A stretch of 46,747 bases of DNA from an uncultured Eubacteriales bacterium (GCA_900316115.1 ONBN01000011.1:1-46747); one strand, 5' to 3'; counted from the stretch's first letter, positions 35,552 to 44,289 are shown. Notes: generated by a model not told the origin, from the sequence alone. Translations and numbers: made by a program.

Positions 35552-36181
35552 TTACTTAAGCTTCTCCCGAAGAAGTGCCAGCCTGTGTTCGATTTCCTCT
35601 ACGCACTTATCGTAACCAAGCTTGCTGCTGTCAAGACACAGATCGTAATTGGTGGCATCTGTCCACTCTTTGCCTGTAAATCTGCGACAGTATTCAAACT
35701 TACGTTTATCGTCCTTCTGGAGGAATTTCTCAATCTCTCTTGGTGTTTTGCTCAGCTTCTCTGCTGCCTTCTCCATACGGAATTCCCAGGATGCATGAAT
35801 AAACACGCTTAAAACATTGGGATAATCCTTCAACACATAATTAGAACAACGTCCAATGATCACACAGGACTCAGTCTCTGCCAGCTGGCGGATCGTTTTG
35901 GCCTGATAATTGAAAAGATTCTCATCAGATGTGAATTCTTTGCTGTGTGGTGGGATCAGATCTCCTGTGTAAATGCTTTCTTTTTTGAAAAGAGGCGGCT
36001 TGGCACTGCTGTACTCATCCACTCTTCCAAAAAGTGTTTCATGGATCCCACTGTCGTCAGAAGCCATACGGATAATGTCCTTATCATAATAGGAAATCCC
36101 CAGCTTCTTGGAAAGCATCTCGCCTACTGTACGGCCGCCACTGCCATACTGTCTTGCAATGGTAATCACATAATTACTCAT
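35552..36181 (-). CDS. Cytidylate-kinase-like protein (AAA_26 family)
   Basis: The 209-residue protein has a P-loop-like start (ITIARQYGSGGRTVGEMLSKKLGISYYDKDI) and belongs to the cytidylate-kinase-like family, which is separate from housekeeping Cmk. Later conserved parts are VIIGRCSNYVL and the lid region FRMEKAAEKLSKTPREIEKFLQKDDKRKFEYCRRFTGKEW. The substrate is not known. The gene begins 11 bp after livF with its own AGGAGG, so it is the last cistron of the amino acid transport operon, an unexpected partner. Confidence 0.85.
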   Translation of the reverse strand: MSNYVITIARQYGSGGRTVGEMLSKKLGISYYDKDIIRMASDDSGIHETLFGRVDEYSSAKPPLFKKESIYTGDLIPPHSKEFTSDENLFNYQAKTIRQLAETESCVIIGRCSNYVLKDYPNVLSVFIHASWEFRMEKAAEKLSKTPREIEKFLQKDDKRKFEYCRRFTGKEWTDATNYDLCLDSSKLGYDKCVEEIEHRLALLREKLK

Positions 36182-36192
36182 GTCGTCCCTCC

Positions 36193-36903
36193 TTATTCTC
36201 CCAGATATGCTTTCTGTACAGCCTGATCATTAAGCAGATCACTGGCTTTGCCGCTCATGCTGATCCTTCCGGTCTCCAGCACATATGCACGGTCTGCAAT
36301 AGTAAGAGCCTTTTTAGCATTCTGTTCTACAAGAAGAACGGTTGTACCGCTCTCGCTTACTACACGTATAATATCAAAGATCTCATTTACAAAGATAGGA
36401 GAAAGCCCCATAGATGGTTCATCCATGACGATCAGCTTTGGTTTGCTCATCAGCGCACGGCCCATGGCAAGCATCTGCTGCTCACCACCTGATAAGGTAC
36501 CTGCTCTTTGTCCTTTACGCTCTTCCAGTCTGGGGAAACGCTTATAAATACCTGCAAGACTTTCCTGGATCTCAGCCTTATCCTTTCTTGTGTAAGCTCC
36601 CATGATCAGATTCTCATAAACACTCAGATCAGAAAACACCCTTCGCCCTTCCGGTACATGGGCAATTCCAAGTTCCACGATCTTATGGGCCGGAATCTTT
36701 GTAATATCCTTGCCCTCAAAAGTGATGGATCCTTCTTTTGCGCTAAGAAGACCTGTCAGTGTCTGAAGAGTGGTGGTTTTTCCTGCGCCATTGGCACCGA
36801 TCAGGGCAATAACCTCTCCCTGATTTACTTCAAAGGAAATCCCCTTTAATGCATGGATCACACCATAATATACGTGCAAATCTTTTACTTCTAACATTGC
36901 CAT
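36193..36903 (-). CDS. livF: Branched-chain amino acid ABC transporter ATPase LivF
   Basis: LivF is one of the two ATPases of the high-affinity branched-chain amino acid importer. It shows Walker A GANGAGKTTTL, signature LSGGEQQML, Walker B LIVMDEPSMGL and the switch histidine region reduced to LLVEQNAKKAL as usual for LivF. The 236-residue length is typical. AGGAGG lies 9 nt before the ATG and the gene is 13 bp after livG. Confidence 0.95.
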   Translation of the reverse strand: MAMLEVKDLHVYYGVIHALKGISFEVNQGEVIALIGANGAGKTTTLQTLTGLLSAKEGSITFEGKDITKIPAHKIVELGIAHVPEGRRVFSDLSVYENLIMGAYTRKDKAEIQESLAGIYKRFPRLEERKGQRAGTLSGGEQQMLAMGRALMSKPKLIVMDEPSMGLSPIFVNEIFDIIRVVSESGTTVLLVEQNAKKALTIADRAYVLETGRISMSGKASDLLNDQAVQKAYLGE

Positions 36904-36916
36904 TTTTGCTTCCTCC

Positions 36917-37675
36917 TTACTCTCCCAGATATGCAGTAATAACGGCCGGGTCTTTCAGCACCTGTGCTGTCTTGCCCTGGCAGAGAACCTGACCAAAGTT
37001 CAGAACAGTCAGTTCCTCGCAGATACCGCCTACCAGCTTCATATCATGCTCGATCAGCAGGATCGTCATCTTGAAATGGTCACGTACAAAACGGATCATA
37101 TCCATCAGTTCCTGAGTCTCATTAGGGTTCATACCTGCTGCCGGCTCATCCAGAAGCAGAAGCTTTGGCTCTGTGGCAAGGGCTCTGGCGATCTCCAGCT
37201 TACGCTGCTCACCATAAGGCAGATTGCCTGCAAGATAATCAGCAAACTGATCAAGTCCGAAAACCTTCAGAAGCTCCATAGCTTTTTCGTTCATCTGCTT
37301 CTCTACTTTATAGTATTTAGGAAGCCTGAAAATACCGGTAAAGGTAGAATATTTGTAATTGTTATGCAGACCAGCCTTTACATTATCCAGCACTGTCATA
37401 TCCTTAAACAGACGGATATTCTGGAATGTTCTTGCAATACCTGCTTTATTGATCTCAATAGGGTTTTTGCCTGTAATGTCAACGCCATCCAGCTTGATGA
37501 TCCCTTCAGTAGGCTTATACACACCGGTAAGAAGATTGAATACGGTTGTCTTTCCTGCTCCGTTAGGTCCGATCAGACCGTACAATTCTCCCTGATTGAT
37601 CTGAATATTAAAATTATCCACTGCATGAAGGCCGCCAAACTGAATGGACAGGTTTTTTACATCTAAGATAGCCAT
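36917..37675 (-). CDS. livG: Branched-chain amino acid ABC transporter ATPase LivG
   Basis: LivG pairs with LivF at the LivHM membrane core. It has Walker A GPNGAGKTTVF, the LivG-typical insert IARTFQNIRLFKDMTVLDNV, a signature region LPYGEQRKLEIARAL, Walker B LLLDEPAAGMNPNE and the switch LIEHDMKLV. I chose the ATG at 37675, which has GGAGG at 10 nt; a TTG at 37681 would overlap the livM stop. The product is 252 residues. Confidence 0.95.
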   Translation of the reverse strand: MAILDVKNLSIQFGGLHAVDNFNIQINQGELYGLIGPNGAGKTTVFNLLTGVYKPTEGIIKLDGVDITGKNPIEINKAGIARTFQNIRLFKDMTVLDNVKAGLHNNYKYSTFTGIFRLPKYYKVEKQMNEKAMELLKVFGLDQFADYLAGNLPYGEQRKLEIARALATEPKLLLLDEPAAGMNPNETQELMDMIRFVRDHFKMTILLIEHDMKLVGGICEELTVLNFGQVLCQGKTAQVLKDPAVITAYLGE

Positions 37676-37677
37676 GA

Positions 37678-38760
37678 TCAAGCCGCCTCCTTTTCTTTTC
37701 CATGTTTTTTAAATTTATCAGCTACTCTGCTTCTGAAATCCCTTGCTGCAGGAGCCCAGTTAAACAGCATCATAACGATCATAATAATTGCATAGATCAG
37801 CATACGGTATGTGGAGAATCCACGAAGCAGCTCCGGAAGGGCATACAGGATAATAGTAGCAATGATGGAACCACGAAGATTACCAATACCGCCAAGGATC
37901 ACGTAAACCAGGAATGTAATAGACAGGTTATAGTCAAAAACGGAAATCTTTAGCATGGAAAGGTTATGTGCATAAAGCACACCTGCCACACCTGCAATCG
38001 CTGCTGAAATGGTAAAAGCAAGCAATTTGTTCTTGGTTACATTGATGCCAATGGACTCTGCAGCAATACGATTATCCCTGGTAGCCGTAATGGCACGGCC
38101 GCTTCTGGAATTTACCAGGTTCTGTACAACAAACAGAGACACCAGTACCAGAATCACACCGATCAGGAAAAAGTAATCTTTAATGTCTTTATAAAGTGTA
38201 GCTGTCTTGGAAATACCAAGCGCCCCCTTAATGATCTGCTTTCCGCCCGGCTCCAGCTGAAGCGCTCCGGAGCTTGTAGCAACATGAAGGCCTTTGCTGT
38301 CCACACCCACATACAAAATATTGATCAGATTCTTAATGATCTCGCCAAAAGCAAGTGTTACGATAGCAAGATAGTCCCCCCGAAGACGAAGTACCGGAAT
38401 GCCGATCAGGAAACCAAGGAGTGCAGCTACTGCTGCCCCAATGAGAATTGCGATGATCAGTCTTGGTACAGAGGGGATCACATCGCTTGCAACATGAGAA
38501 AATACTGCACTTGCATATGCGCCCACGCACATAAAGCCTGCATGTCCAAGGCTCAATTCACCAGAATAACCTACGACCAGGTTCAGGGAAATGGCTGCAA
38601 TTACATATACACAGATTGGAACAAGAAGACCTGTCAGAAGCCTGGACAGATTTCCTGTGGAAGAAAGCATCTGTGCAACAGCAAAGATCACAAGCACCAT
38701 GCCATATGTAATAAAATTGTTTTTTGATGTTTTGTTCATACCTTTCTTCATCTTGTCCAC
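37678..38760 (-). CDS. livM: Branched-chain amino acid ABC transporter permease LivM
   Basis: LivM is one of the two permease subunits. The 360-residue protein has about nine hydrophobic segments and the family motif AVTLAFGEIIKN (here IVTLAFGEII), plus SGRAITATRDNRIAAESIGINVTKNKLLAF, which contacts the ATPases. It starts with a GTG that has AGGAG at 10 nt and lies 1 bp after livH. The N-terminus carries a short lysine-rich extension before the first hydrophobic segment. Confidence 0.93.
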   Translation of the reverse strand: MDKMKKGMNKTSKNNFITYGMVLVIFAVAQMLSSTGNLSRLLTGLLVPICVYVIAAISLNLVVGYSGELSLGHAGFMCVGAYASAVFSHVASDVIPSVPRLIIAILIGAAVAALLGFLIGIPVLRLRGDYLAIVTLAFGEIIKNLINILYVGVDSKGLHVATSSGALQLEPGGKQIIKGALGISKTATLYKDIKDYFFLIGVILVLVSLFVVQNLVNSRSGRAITATRDNRIAAESIGINVTKNKLLAFTISAAIAGVAGVLYAHNLSMLKISVFDYNLSITFLVYVILGGIGNLRGSIIATIILYALPELLRGFSTYRMLIYAIIMIVMMLFNWAPAARDFRSRVADKFKKHGKEKEAA

Positions 38761-38761
38761 C

Positions 38762-39646
38762 TCACACTTTCTCCTGGATATTCTTACCGAATAATCCTGC
38801 CGGTTTTACAAGGAGTACAATAATCAGGACTCCAAACACAATAGCGTCTGCAACCTGAGAAGAAATATATGCTTTACTGAAGATCTCAATCACACCAAGG
38901 AGAAGTCCGCCGATCATCGCACCTGGAATGGATCCTATGCCTCCAAATACAGCAGCTACAAAAGCCTTGATACCAGGCATAGCACCTGTGTAAGGAGAAA
39001 GAGTTGGGTATGCAGAGCACATGAAAAGACCTGCAATCGCAGCCAGCCCGGAACCAATAGCAAAAGTAAGGGAGATGGTTGCATTTACATTAACACCCAT
39101 CAGCTGTGCAGCATCCCGATCCTCGGAAACTGCCTGCATTGCACGTCCAGGCTTTGTCTTCTTAACAAAAAGCTGTAATCCAACCATGATCACAATACAT
39201 GCTGCAATGGTCAGAATCGTCATCCCCTTGATCACCAGTTCTCCACCAAACAAAGACAGAGACGGAAGATCGATCACTGTAACAAAGCTCTTCGCATCCG
39301 CACCAAAAACCAAAAGGGCCAGGTTCTGCAGAAGATAGCTGACACCAATGGCAGTGATCAGAACTGCCAGATTAGAAGATGCTTTACGGAGAGGACGATA
39401 TGCAACTGCCTCGATTACAACACCCATCAATGTACAGATCACAACAGATAAAAGAATTGCCACTGCGGGTGACAGTCCGGCTTTTGTAATAGCGGTAAGG
39501 ATCACAAAAGCACCAACCATGATTACATCACCATGGGCAAAATTCAGCATCTTTGCAATTCCATACACCATAGTATAACCAAGTGCGATCATTGCGTAGA
39601 TACTTCCAAGGTTTATCCCGTCTTTTAAATATACCAAAAAACTCAT
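38762..39646 (-). CDS. livH: Branched-chain amino acid ABC transporter permease LivH
   Basis: LivH is the second permease subunit. The 294 residues contain about eight hydrophobic segments. Typical parts are GSIYAMIALGYTMVYGIAKMLNFAHGDVIMVGAF near the N-terminus and the coupling loop GRAMQAVSEDRDAAQLMGVNVN. The ATG follows GAGGTG. It is the first gene of livHMGF and lies about 250 bp after livJ, with a stem-loop in the gap. Confidence 0.94.
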   Translation of the reverse strand: MSFLVYLKDGINLGSIYAMIALGYTMVYGIAKMLNFAHGDVIMVGAFVILTAITKAGLSPAVAILLSVVICTLMGVVIEAVAYRPLRKASSNLAVLITAIGVSYLLQNLALLVFGADAKSFVTVIDLPSLSLFGGELVIKGMTILTIAACIVIMVGLQLFVKKTKPGRAMQAVSEDRDAAQLMGVNVNATISLTFAIGSGLAAIAGLFMCSAYPTLSPYTGAMPGIKAFVAAVFGGIGSIPGAMIGGLLLGVIEIFSKAYISSQVADAIVFGVLIIVLLVKPAGLFGKNIQEKV

Positions 39647-39806
39647 AACCCACCTCGTAATATGAATGATTTGTATTTCATGAGCGTGCTTGAAAATTCA
39701 TTCCCGGATGTAAATAGTCTAAAGTCCTGATCTTTCCGGAAGTAAATTTTCAGACACGCTCCAGGTCACTTTAAAGAAAATCACCAGGATCTTCTTAAAT
39801 ACAAGA

Positions 39807-39836
39807 GGGAGACGGCAATCATCTTAACCGTCTCCC
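39807..39836 (-). terminator. Partial terminator between livJ and livH
   Basis: GGGAGACGG (39807-39815) and CCGTCTCCC (39828-39836) form a 9-bp stem on the minus strand, followed by TCTTGTATTT. The T-run is weak, so partial read-through into livHMGF would be expected, with more binding protein made than permease. The remainder of the 252-bp gap shows nothing else I can name. Confidence 0.65.
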
Positions 39837-39898
39837 CGTTTGCTTAACGGCCATTCCCTGTATATCCAGGAAAATGTCCCTGTATTTTGTTTAAAGGA

Positions 39899-41062
39899 TT
39901 ATTCATCCATGGATGCATAAACACCATCTTTGATCACATATGCTTTTGGTGCTTTATCACATTCGCCATCCTCTGTCCATTTTGCTTCTCCTGTAAGACC
40001 ATCAATTGTGATGTTCAGCATGGACTCAGACATTGCTGCACTGATATCCTCATTGGACATATCCGGTGTGATACCTGCATCATCAGCAGCTGCCTTCATA
40101 GCATAGATCACATCGTATGCATCAGCTGCGAACTGGTTCGGAACCTCACCGTTGTTAGCATCACCATATGCTTTTACAAAGTTCTTGGTAGCCTCATCCT
40201 CACCTGTAGCAGAGAAAGGTGTCAGAAGCATAACGCCCTCTGCAAGGGATGTATCAAAGTTCTCAACATTCAGGATACCGTCCATACCGTCAACTCCGAA
40301 GAATTTAATATCAAGACCGATATCGCTTGCCTGCTGAAGGATGAGTGCATTGTCAGAATAATAGTTAGGAAGGAACAGAAGCTCTGCACCGCTCTTCTTA
40401 ATGCTCTGAAGCTGTGCGGAGAAGTCCTGATTACTATCTGTGGTGTATTTCTGATCATCTACAAGCTCAAGACCGTATTCATCACAAGCTTCAACAAATG
40501 CATCGTGAACACCTACATTGTAATCTGCTGCTGAATCATACAGTGTAGCTACCTTTGTAGCAAGACCTTTCTCAGAAATGTACTCTGCTGATTTGGCACC
40601 CTGCATAGGATCGGTAAAGCACATACGGAATTCATTGTCGCCTGCCTCAATACTCTCTACTGCTGTAGCAGAAGGTGTAAACAGGAATGTGCTGTCAGCT
40701 GCTTCACTGGAAACAGCAATACAAGCACCGGATGTAACTGTTCCGCAAAGCATCTGCATACCTTTGTCAAGAAGATCATCATATGCATGGATGGCTTTAT
40801 CAGGATCACCCTGATCATCACCTGCGTCCAGGATCTCTACCTTATATCCATTGAATCCACCATTCTCATTGATCTCATCCGCTGCGATCTTAGCTGCGTT
40901 GTAAACACCGGTACCATACTGTGCATAATCACCGGTCATAGGTCCGATCACACCAATCTTAAAAGTCTCCTCGTCATCTGCAAATACAGATACAGGTGCA
41001 ATAGATGTCATTGCCATTGCTGCGGCAGCTGTGATACTGAGTACTTTTTTCAGATTTCTCAT
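39899..41062 (-). CDS. livJ: Branched-chain amino acid-binding protein LivJ-like
   Basis: This extracellular receptor captures branched-chain amino acids for LivHMGF. The 387-residue precursor has a signal peptide ending near VFA-DD, then a Peripla_BP_6 domain opening FKIGVIGPMTGDYAQYGTGVYNAAKIAADEIN and containing AADDAGI and YDVIYAMKAA. As with the sugar-binding protein above, there is no lipobox cysteine. The ATG follows GGAGG. Its leader contains a promoter and an attenuator-like hairpin. Confidence 0.93.
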   Translation of the reverse strand: MRNLKKVLSITAAAAMAMTSIAPVSVFADDEETFKIGVIGPMTGDYAQYGTGVYNAAKIAADEINENGGFNGYKVEILDAGDDQGDPDKAIHAYDDLLDKGMQMLCGTVTSGACIAVSSEAADSTFLFTPSATAVESIEAGDNEFRMCFTDPMQGAKSAEYISEKGLATKVATLYDSAADYNVGVHDAFVEACDEYGLELVDDQKYTTDSNQDFSAQLQSIKKSGAELLFLPNYYSDNALILQQASDIGLDIKFFGVDGMDGILNVENFDTSLAEGVMLLTPFSATGEDEATKNFVKAYGDANNGEVPNQFAADAYDVIYAMKAAADDAGITPDMSNEDISAAMSESMLNITIDGLTGEAKWTEDGECDKAPKAYVIKDGVYASMDE

Positions 41063-41136
41063 AATAAATTCTCCTCCTTAGATTTTAAGAGAGAAGTCAA
41101 TGGGATAACCGGATCCTTTGTGTCCCATATATAGTC

Positions 41137-41165
41137 AAAAAGCCCACTGGTCAATCCAGCCGGCT
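41137..41165 (-). promoter_or_regulatory. Attenuator-like terminator in the livJ leader
   Basis: On the minus strand AGCC (41165-41162) and CTGG (41159-41156) pair with CCAG (41150-41147) and GGCT (41144-41141), and five T residues follow. It lies between the livJ promoter and start codon, inside a leader of about 140 nt, so it should terminate transcription unless an alternative fold or a leader-bound factor prevents it. Confidence 0.55.
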
Positions 41166-41209
41166 TTGGCTCCCTAATGACTTTTTCTCTTTACTACTTC
41201 AATGTAGCA

Positions 41210-41238
41210 ATTATAGCATCACATTATTTTGATTGCAA
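41210..41238 (-). promoter_or_regulatory. Promoter of livJ
   Basis: On the minus strand TTGCAA (41238-41233) and a perfect TATAAT (41215-41210) are separated by 17 bp. The predicted transcript begins about 140 nt before livJ. Confidence 0.75.
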
Positions 41239-41256
41239 GTGATATTTTGTACAAAA

Positions 41257-41293
41257 ATCAAAAGAATCCAGGGAAATTATTTTCCCTGGATTC
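41257..41293 (-). terminator. Terminator of infC-rpmI-rplT
   Basis: A perfect 13-bp inverted repeat (GAATCCAGGGAAA at 41264-41276, TTTCCCTGGATTC at 41281-41293) is followed on the minus strand by CTTTTGATTTTTG. It begins just after rplT. Confidence 0.9.
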
Positions 41294-41308
41294 CAGAATT
41301 GATAATAC

Positions 41309-41665
41309 TTATGCGATTGCAGCTTTTGCAACTTCAGCTAATGCTTTGAAGCCTTCAGCATCATTAACAGCCAGATCTGCAAGCATCTTTCTGTTAATGT
41401 CAACATTGGCAACCTTCAGACCATGCATCATCTTGCTGTAAGATAAACCGTTCATTCTTGCTGCTGCGTTGATACGAGCGATCCACAGACTTCTGAACTG
41501 ACGTTTTTTCTGTTTTCTTCCTGCATAGGAGCTTGTAAGTGCTCTCATTACAGACTGTTTTGCAATTCTATACTGTTTGGAACGGGCTCCTCTGTAGCCT
41601 TTTGCCAGTTTTAATACACGGTTATGTTTTTTCTTTGCGTTTAATCCGCCTTTAATTCTTGCCAT
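41309..41665 (-). CDS. rplT: 50S ribosomal protein L20
   Basis: L20 binds 23S rRNA early in large-subunit assembly. The 118-residue protein is full length with the usual opening ([29 protein letters not shown]) and the conserved [15 protein letters not shown]-type segment (here [26 protein letters not shown]). GGAGG precedes the ATG. It is last in the infC-rpmI-rplT operon. Confidence 0.98.
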   Translation of the reverse strand: MARIKGGLNAKKKHNRVLKLAKGYRGARSKQYRIAKQSVMRALTSSYAGRKQKKRQFRSLWIARINAAARMNGLSYSKMMHGLKVANVDINRKMLADLAVNDAEGFKALAEVAKAAIA

Positions 41666-41704
41666 CTCTTATTTTCCTCCTGTTCGTCGTCTTCTATCTG
41701 TATC

Positions 41705-41902
41705 TTATAAATATGGTAATGCTTTCTTCATGCTCTTAACATTTGTAGAATCAACAACAGTAGATTTTCTCAGATTTCTCTTTCTCTTCTGAGATTTTTT
41801 GGTTAAGATATGTCTCTTGTAAGCTTTATTTCTCATTAATTTTCCTGTACCTGTTTTTTTGAAGCGCTTTGCTGCTGCTCTACATGTTTTAATTTTTGGC
41901 AT
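41705..41902 (-). CDS. rpmI: 50S ribosomal protein L35
   Basis: The 65-residue basic protein is full-length L35, with the opening [20 protein letters not shown] and the segment [23 protein letters not shown] lies 8 nt before the ATG. It lies between infC and rplT as in most Firmicutes. Confidence 0.98.
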   Translation of the reverse strand: MPKIKTCRAAAKRFKKTGTGKLMRNKAYKRHILTKKSQKRKRNLRKSTVVDSTNVKSMKKALPYL

Positions 41903-41962
41903 TGTAGTTTCCTCCTTAATTTTCGTATTATGAACTGCCCTGCGGCATAAATGCTGCTGAAT

Positions 41963-42469
41963 TTATTTTTTCTGGGCTAAGAACATGGTCATGCTTCTGC
42001 CTTCCACCTTAGGTGCCTTCTCCACATTGGCCACATCTTTCAGCATATCTGCGAAATCGTCAAGCACATGCTTGCTGCCTGACATATGAGCCATCTCTCT
42101 TCCGCGGAATCTGAGAGTTACCTTCACCCTGTCTCCCTTTGAAAGGAACTTCCTTGCTGCATTGACTTTTGTCATAAGGTCGTTTGTATCGATATTTGGT
42201 GAAAGCCGCACTTCTTTAACATCAATTGTTTTCTGTTTTTTCTTGGCTTCTTTTTCTTTTCTTGCAAGCTCATAACGGTATTTACCGTAATCAATGATCT
42301 TGCATACCGGCGGTTTAGCCTGGGGGGCAATCTTTACCAGATCAAGCCCTGCCTCCTGAGCCTTGAACATTGCTTCCTTTGCGGACATAATACCCAGCTG
42401 TGCTCCGTCTGGACCAATCAAGCGTACTTCTCTGTCCCTGATTTGTTCGTTAATCATTAAACTGCTAAT
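41963..42469 (-). CDS. infC: Translation initiation factor IF-3 with apparent AUU start
   Basis: IF-3 checks start-codon pairing on the 30S subunit. The N-domain (INEQIRDREVRLIGPDGAQLGIMS) and C-domain (VRLSPNIDTNDLMTK, KVTLRFRGREMAH) are complete. The only strong ribosome site, GGAGG, lies 21 nt before the ATG at 42457 but exactly 9 nt before an in-frame ATT at 42469. Starting there adds four residues and gives 168. An AUU start is known for infC in E. coli and lets IF-3 repress its own synthesis. The leader also holds an attenuator. Confidence 0.9.
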   Translation of the reverse strand: MSSLMINEQIRDREVRLIGPDGAQLGIMSAKEAMFKAQEAGLDLVKIAPQAKPPVCKIIDYGKYRYELARKEKEAKKKQKTIDVKEVRLSPNIDTNDLMTKVNAARKFLSKGDRVKVTLRFRGREMAHMSGSKHVLDDFADMLKDVANVEKAPKVEGRSMTMFLAQKK

Positions 42470-42557
42470 TGTAGTGCACCTCCATACCTGATAGATAAAT
42501 ACTTAATCACCCGCCAGCTTCCCAACTTCTCTTCGGGAAACTTTCTGCCTCAAACAT

Positions 42558-42584
42558 GAAAAAAGTGCGGACAGAATCCACACT
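42558..42584 (-). promoter_or_regulatory. Attenuator terminator in the infC leader
   Basis: AGTGCGGA (42564-42571) and TCCACACT (42577-42584) form an 8-bp stem with one G-U pair and a 5-nt loop, followed by six T residues on the minus strand. It lies about 90 nt before infC. In Bacillus the infC-rpmI-rplT operon is controlled by premature termination in an L20-binding leader; whether L20 acts here cannot be told by eye. Confidence 0.65.
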
Positions 42585-42703
42585 TCACCTATTACACGAA
42601 TAGCTTCTTTATATAAAATAAAAGCTGTGCAATATTAACCCAAGTCGCCTGACTGCGCTAAGGTGAGAGTGTTACTCTGCTTTGTTTTCTCACGTACTTA
42701 GAT

Positions 42704-42732
42704 ACAATACCATGGTTTTTCTTAGAAGTCAA
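42704..42732 (-). promoter_or_regulatory. Promoter of infC-rpmI-rplT
   Basis: On the minus strand TTGACT (42732-42727) and TATTGT (42709-42704) are 17 bp apart, giving a leader of about 230 nt before infC. Confidence 0.65.
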
Positions 42733-42780
42733 GTATATTTTCATATTTTTTATGATATCTACGGATTGTTCCGTGCTATG

Positions 42781-42905
42781 CACTCCCACAATCCTCCCCT
42801 CTATTCGCATATCGTGGGATTAACATCCCACTTTTATGCTCATATAGTGGGCGGGTCTCAAGGTCTTTCATCCACTTATGAGCAAGCTCATGTGGCTGAA
42901 AGGCT
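42781..42905. other. Stem-loops between infC promoter and thiC
   Basis: This gap of about 190 bp encodes no visible protein. GTGGGAT/ATCCCAC (42814-42831) is followed by TTTTAT on the plus strand. A long interrupted stem spans 42865-42902, with the paired parts CTTTCA/TGAAAG, CCAC/GTGG and ATGAGC/GCTCAT. The second follows the thiC stop but lacks a T-run in the thiC direction; it may still mark the thiC transcript end. Confidence 0.4.
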
Positions 42906-42920
42906 TTTCGACCCTGGTAA

Positions 42921-44231
42921 TCATAAGATATCTATATATTCCCCGGCAAGAGCCTTGTTCATGCTGCGGACTGCACAGAATTTACCGCACATACTGCAGG
43001 TATCGCTGTGGTCGTCTTCAGGCTTGCGGCTGTCACGGATCTGGCGTGCAGTCTCAGGGTCCAGAGCGCATGCATACTGTGCTTCCCAGTCAAGCTTCTG
43101 GCGTGCATCTGCCATACGGTCATCAATATCTCTTGCCCCTGGAATGCCCTTGGCAATGTCAGCTGCATGGGCTGCGATCTTGGAAGCGATAATGCCCTGC
43201 TTTACATCATCTACATTAGGAAGTGCCAGATGCTCTGCCGGTGTTACATAGCAAAGGAAAGCTGCTCCGCTCATAGCTGCCACAGCGCCACCGATAGCTG
43301 CAGTAATATGGTCATATCCTGGTGCAATATCGGTTACAAGAGGTCCAAGTACATAGAAAGGTGCTCCCATACAGATGGTCTGCTGTACCTTCATGTTTGC
43401 TGCAACCTGATCCAGCGGCACGTGTCCCGGTCCCTCTACCATAACCTGTACATTATGTGCCCATGCACGTTTGGTCAGCTCCCCAAGACGGACAAGCTCC
43501 TCGATCTGACATACGTCTGTTGCATCTGCCAGACATCCTGGACGACAGGCATCTCCCAGTGAAATGGTCACATCATATTCTTCACAAATATCAAGGATCT
43601 CATCAAAGTGCTCATAAAACGGATTCTCTTCCCCTGTCATGCTCATCCATGCAAAAACAAGGCTTCCTCCACGGCTTACAATATTCATTTTTCTTTTATG
43701 CTTACGGATCTGCTCAATGGTCTTTCTGGTGATTCCACAGTGCAGTGTTACAAAATCCACTCCATCCTGTGCGTGAAGTCTTACAACATCAATAAAATCC
43801 TTGGCTGTGAGAGTAGCCAGATCCCTCTGGTAATGGATCACACTGTCATATACAGGTACAGTTCCAATCATAACCGGACATTCACTGGTCAGCTTCTGGC
43901 GAAATGGCTGCGTATTGCCATGGCTGGACAGATCCATGATAGCCTCTGCACCCAATTCCACTGCGCTCATTACCTTTTTCATCTCAATATCATAGTCCTT
44001 ACAGTCACGGGATACTCCAAGGTTTACATTGATCTTTGTGCGGAGCATGCTGCCTACGCCCTCAGGATCAAGACATTTGTGATTCTTGTTTGCACAGATT
44101 GCAACCTTGCCTTCCCCAACCAGCTGTCTCAGTGCATCTGTTGTCATATGTTCTTTTTTTGCCACAATCTCCATTTCCTTTGTGACAATGCCTTTTCTTG
44201 CCGCATCCATCTGTGTGGTATAGTTTCTCAA
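42921..44231 (-). CDS. thiC: Phosphomethylpyrimidine synthase ThiC
   Basis: ThiC is the radical SAM enzyme that turns aminoimidazole ribotide into the pyrimidine half of thiamine. Conserved stretches are [38 protein letters not shown] and the C-terminal cluster motif CSMCGKFC. I chose the TTG at 44231, preceded by GGAGG at 8 nt, which starts the protein at [13 protein letters not shown] as in relatives; an in-frame ATG at 44246 lies directly against the riboswitch terminator. The product is 436 residues. Expression is controlled by the TPP riboswitch upstream. Confidence 0.95.
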   Translation of the reverse strand: MRNYTTQMDAARKGIVTKEMEIVAKKEHMTTDALRQLVGEGKVAICANKNHKCLDPEGVGSMLRTKINVNLGVSRDCKDYDIEMKKVMSAVELGAEAIMDLSSHGNTQPFRQKLTSECPVMIGTVPVYDSVIHYQRDLATLTAKDFIDVVRLHAQDGVDFVTLHCGITRKTIEQIRKHKRKMNIVSRGGSLVFAWMSMTGEENPFYEHFDEILDICEEYDVTISLGDACRPGCLADATDVCQIEELVRLGELTKRAWAHNVQVMVEGPGHVPLDQVAANMKVQQTICMGAPFYVLGPLVTDIAPGYDHITAAIGGAVAAMSGAAFLCYVTPAEHLALPNVDDVKQGIIASKIAAHAADIAKGIPGARDIDDRMADARQKLDWEAQYACALDPETARQIRDSRKPEDDHSDTCSMCGKFCAVRSMNKALAGEYIDIL

Positions 44232-44246
44232 TCTTTTTTCCTCCAT

Positions 44247-44279
44247 AAAAAAAGCCCCTGCCATACAAAAAGCAGAGAC
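44247..44279 (-). terminator. Expression platform of the thiC riboswitch
   Basis: GTCTCTGC (44279-44272) pairs with GCAGGGGC (44261-44254) on the minus strand, followed by seven T residues. It is the intrinsic terminator expected to form when TPP is bound. The coding region starts 16 nt further on. Confidence 0.75.
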
Positions 44280-44289
44280 TACTCATCCT

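Noticed and set aside
41063-41210. T-box or known riboswitch before livJ
   Set aside because: I see neither a T-box antiterminator core nor conserved bases of a known riboswitch, only a terminator-like hairpin.
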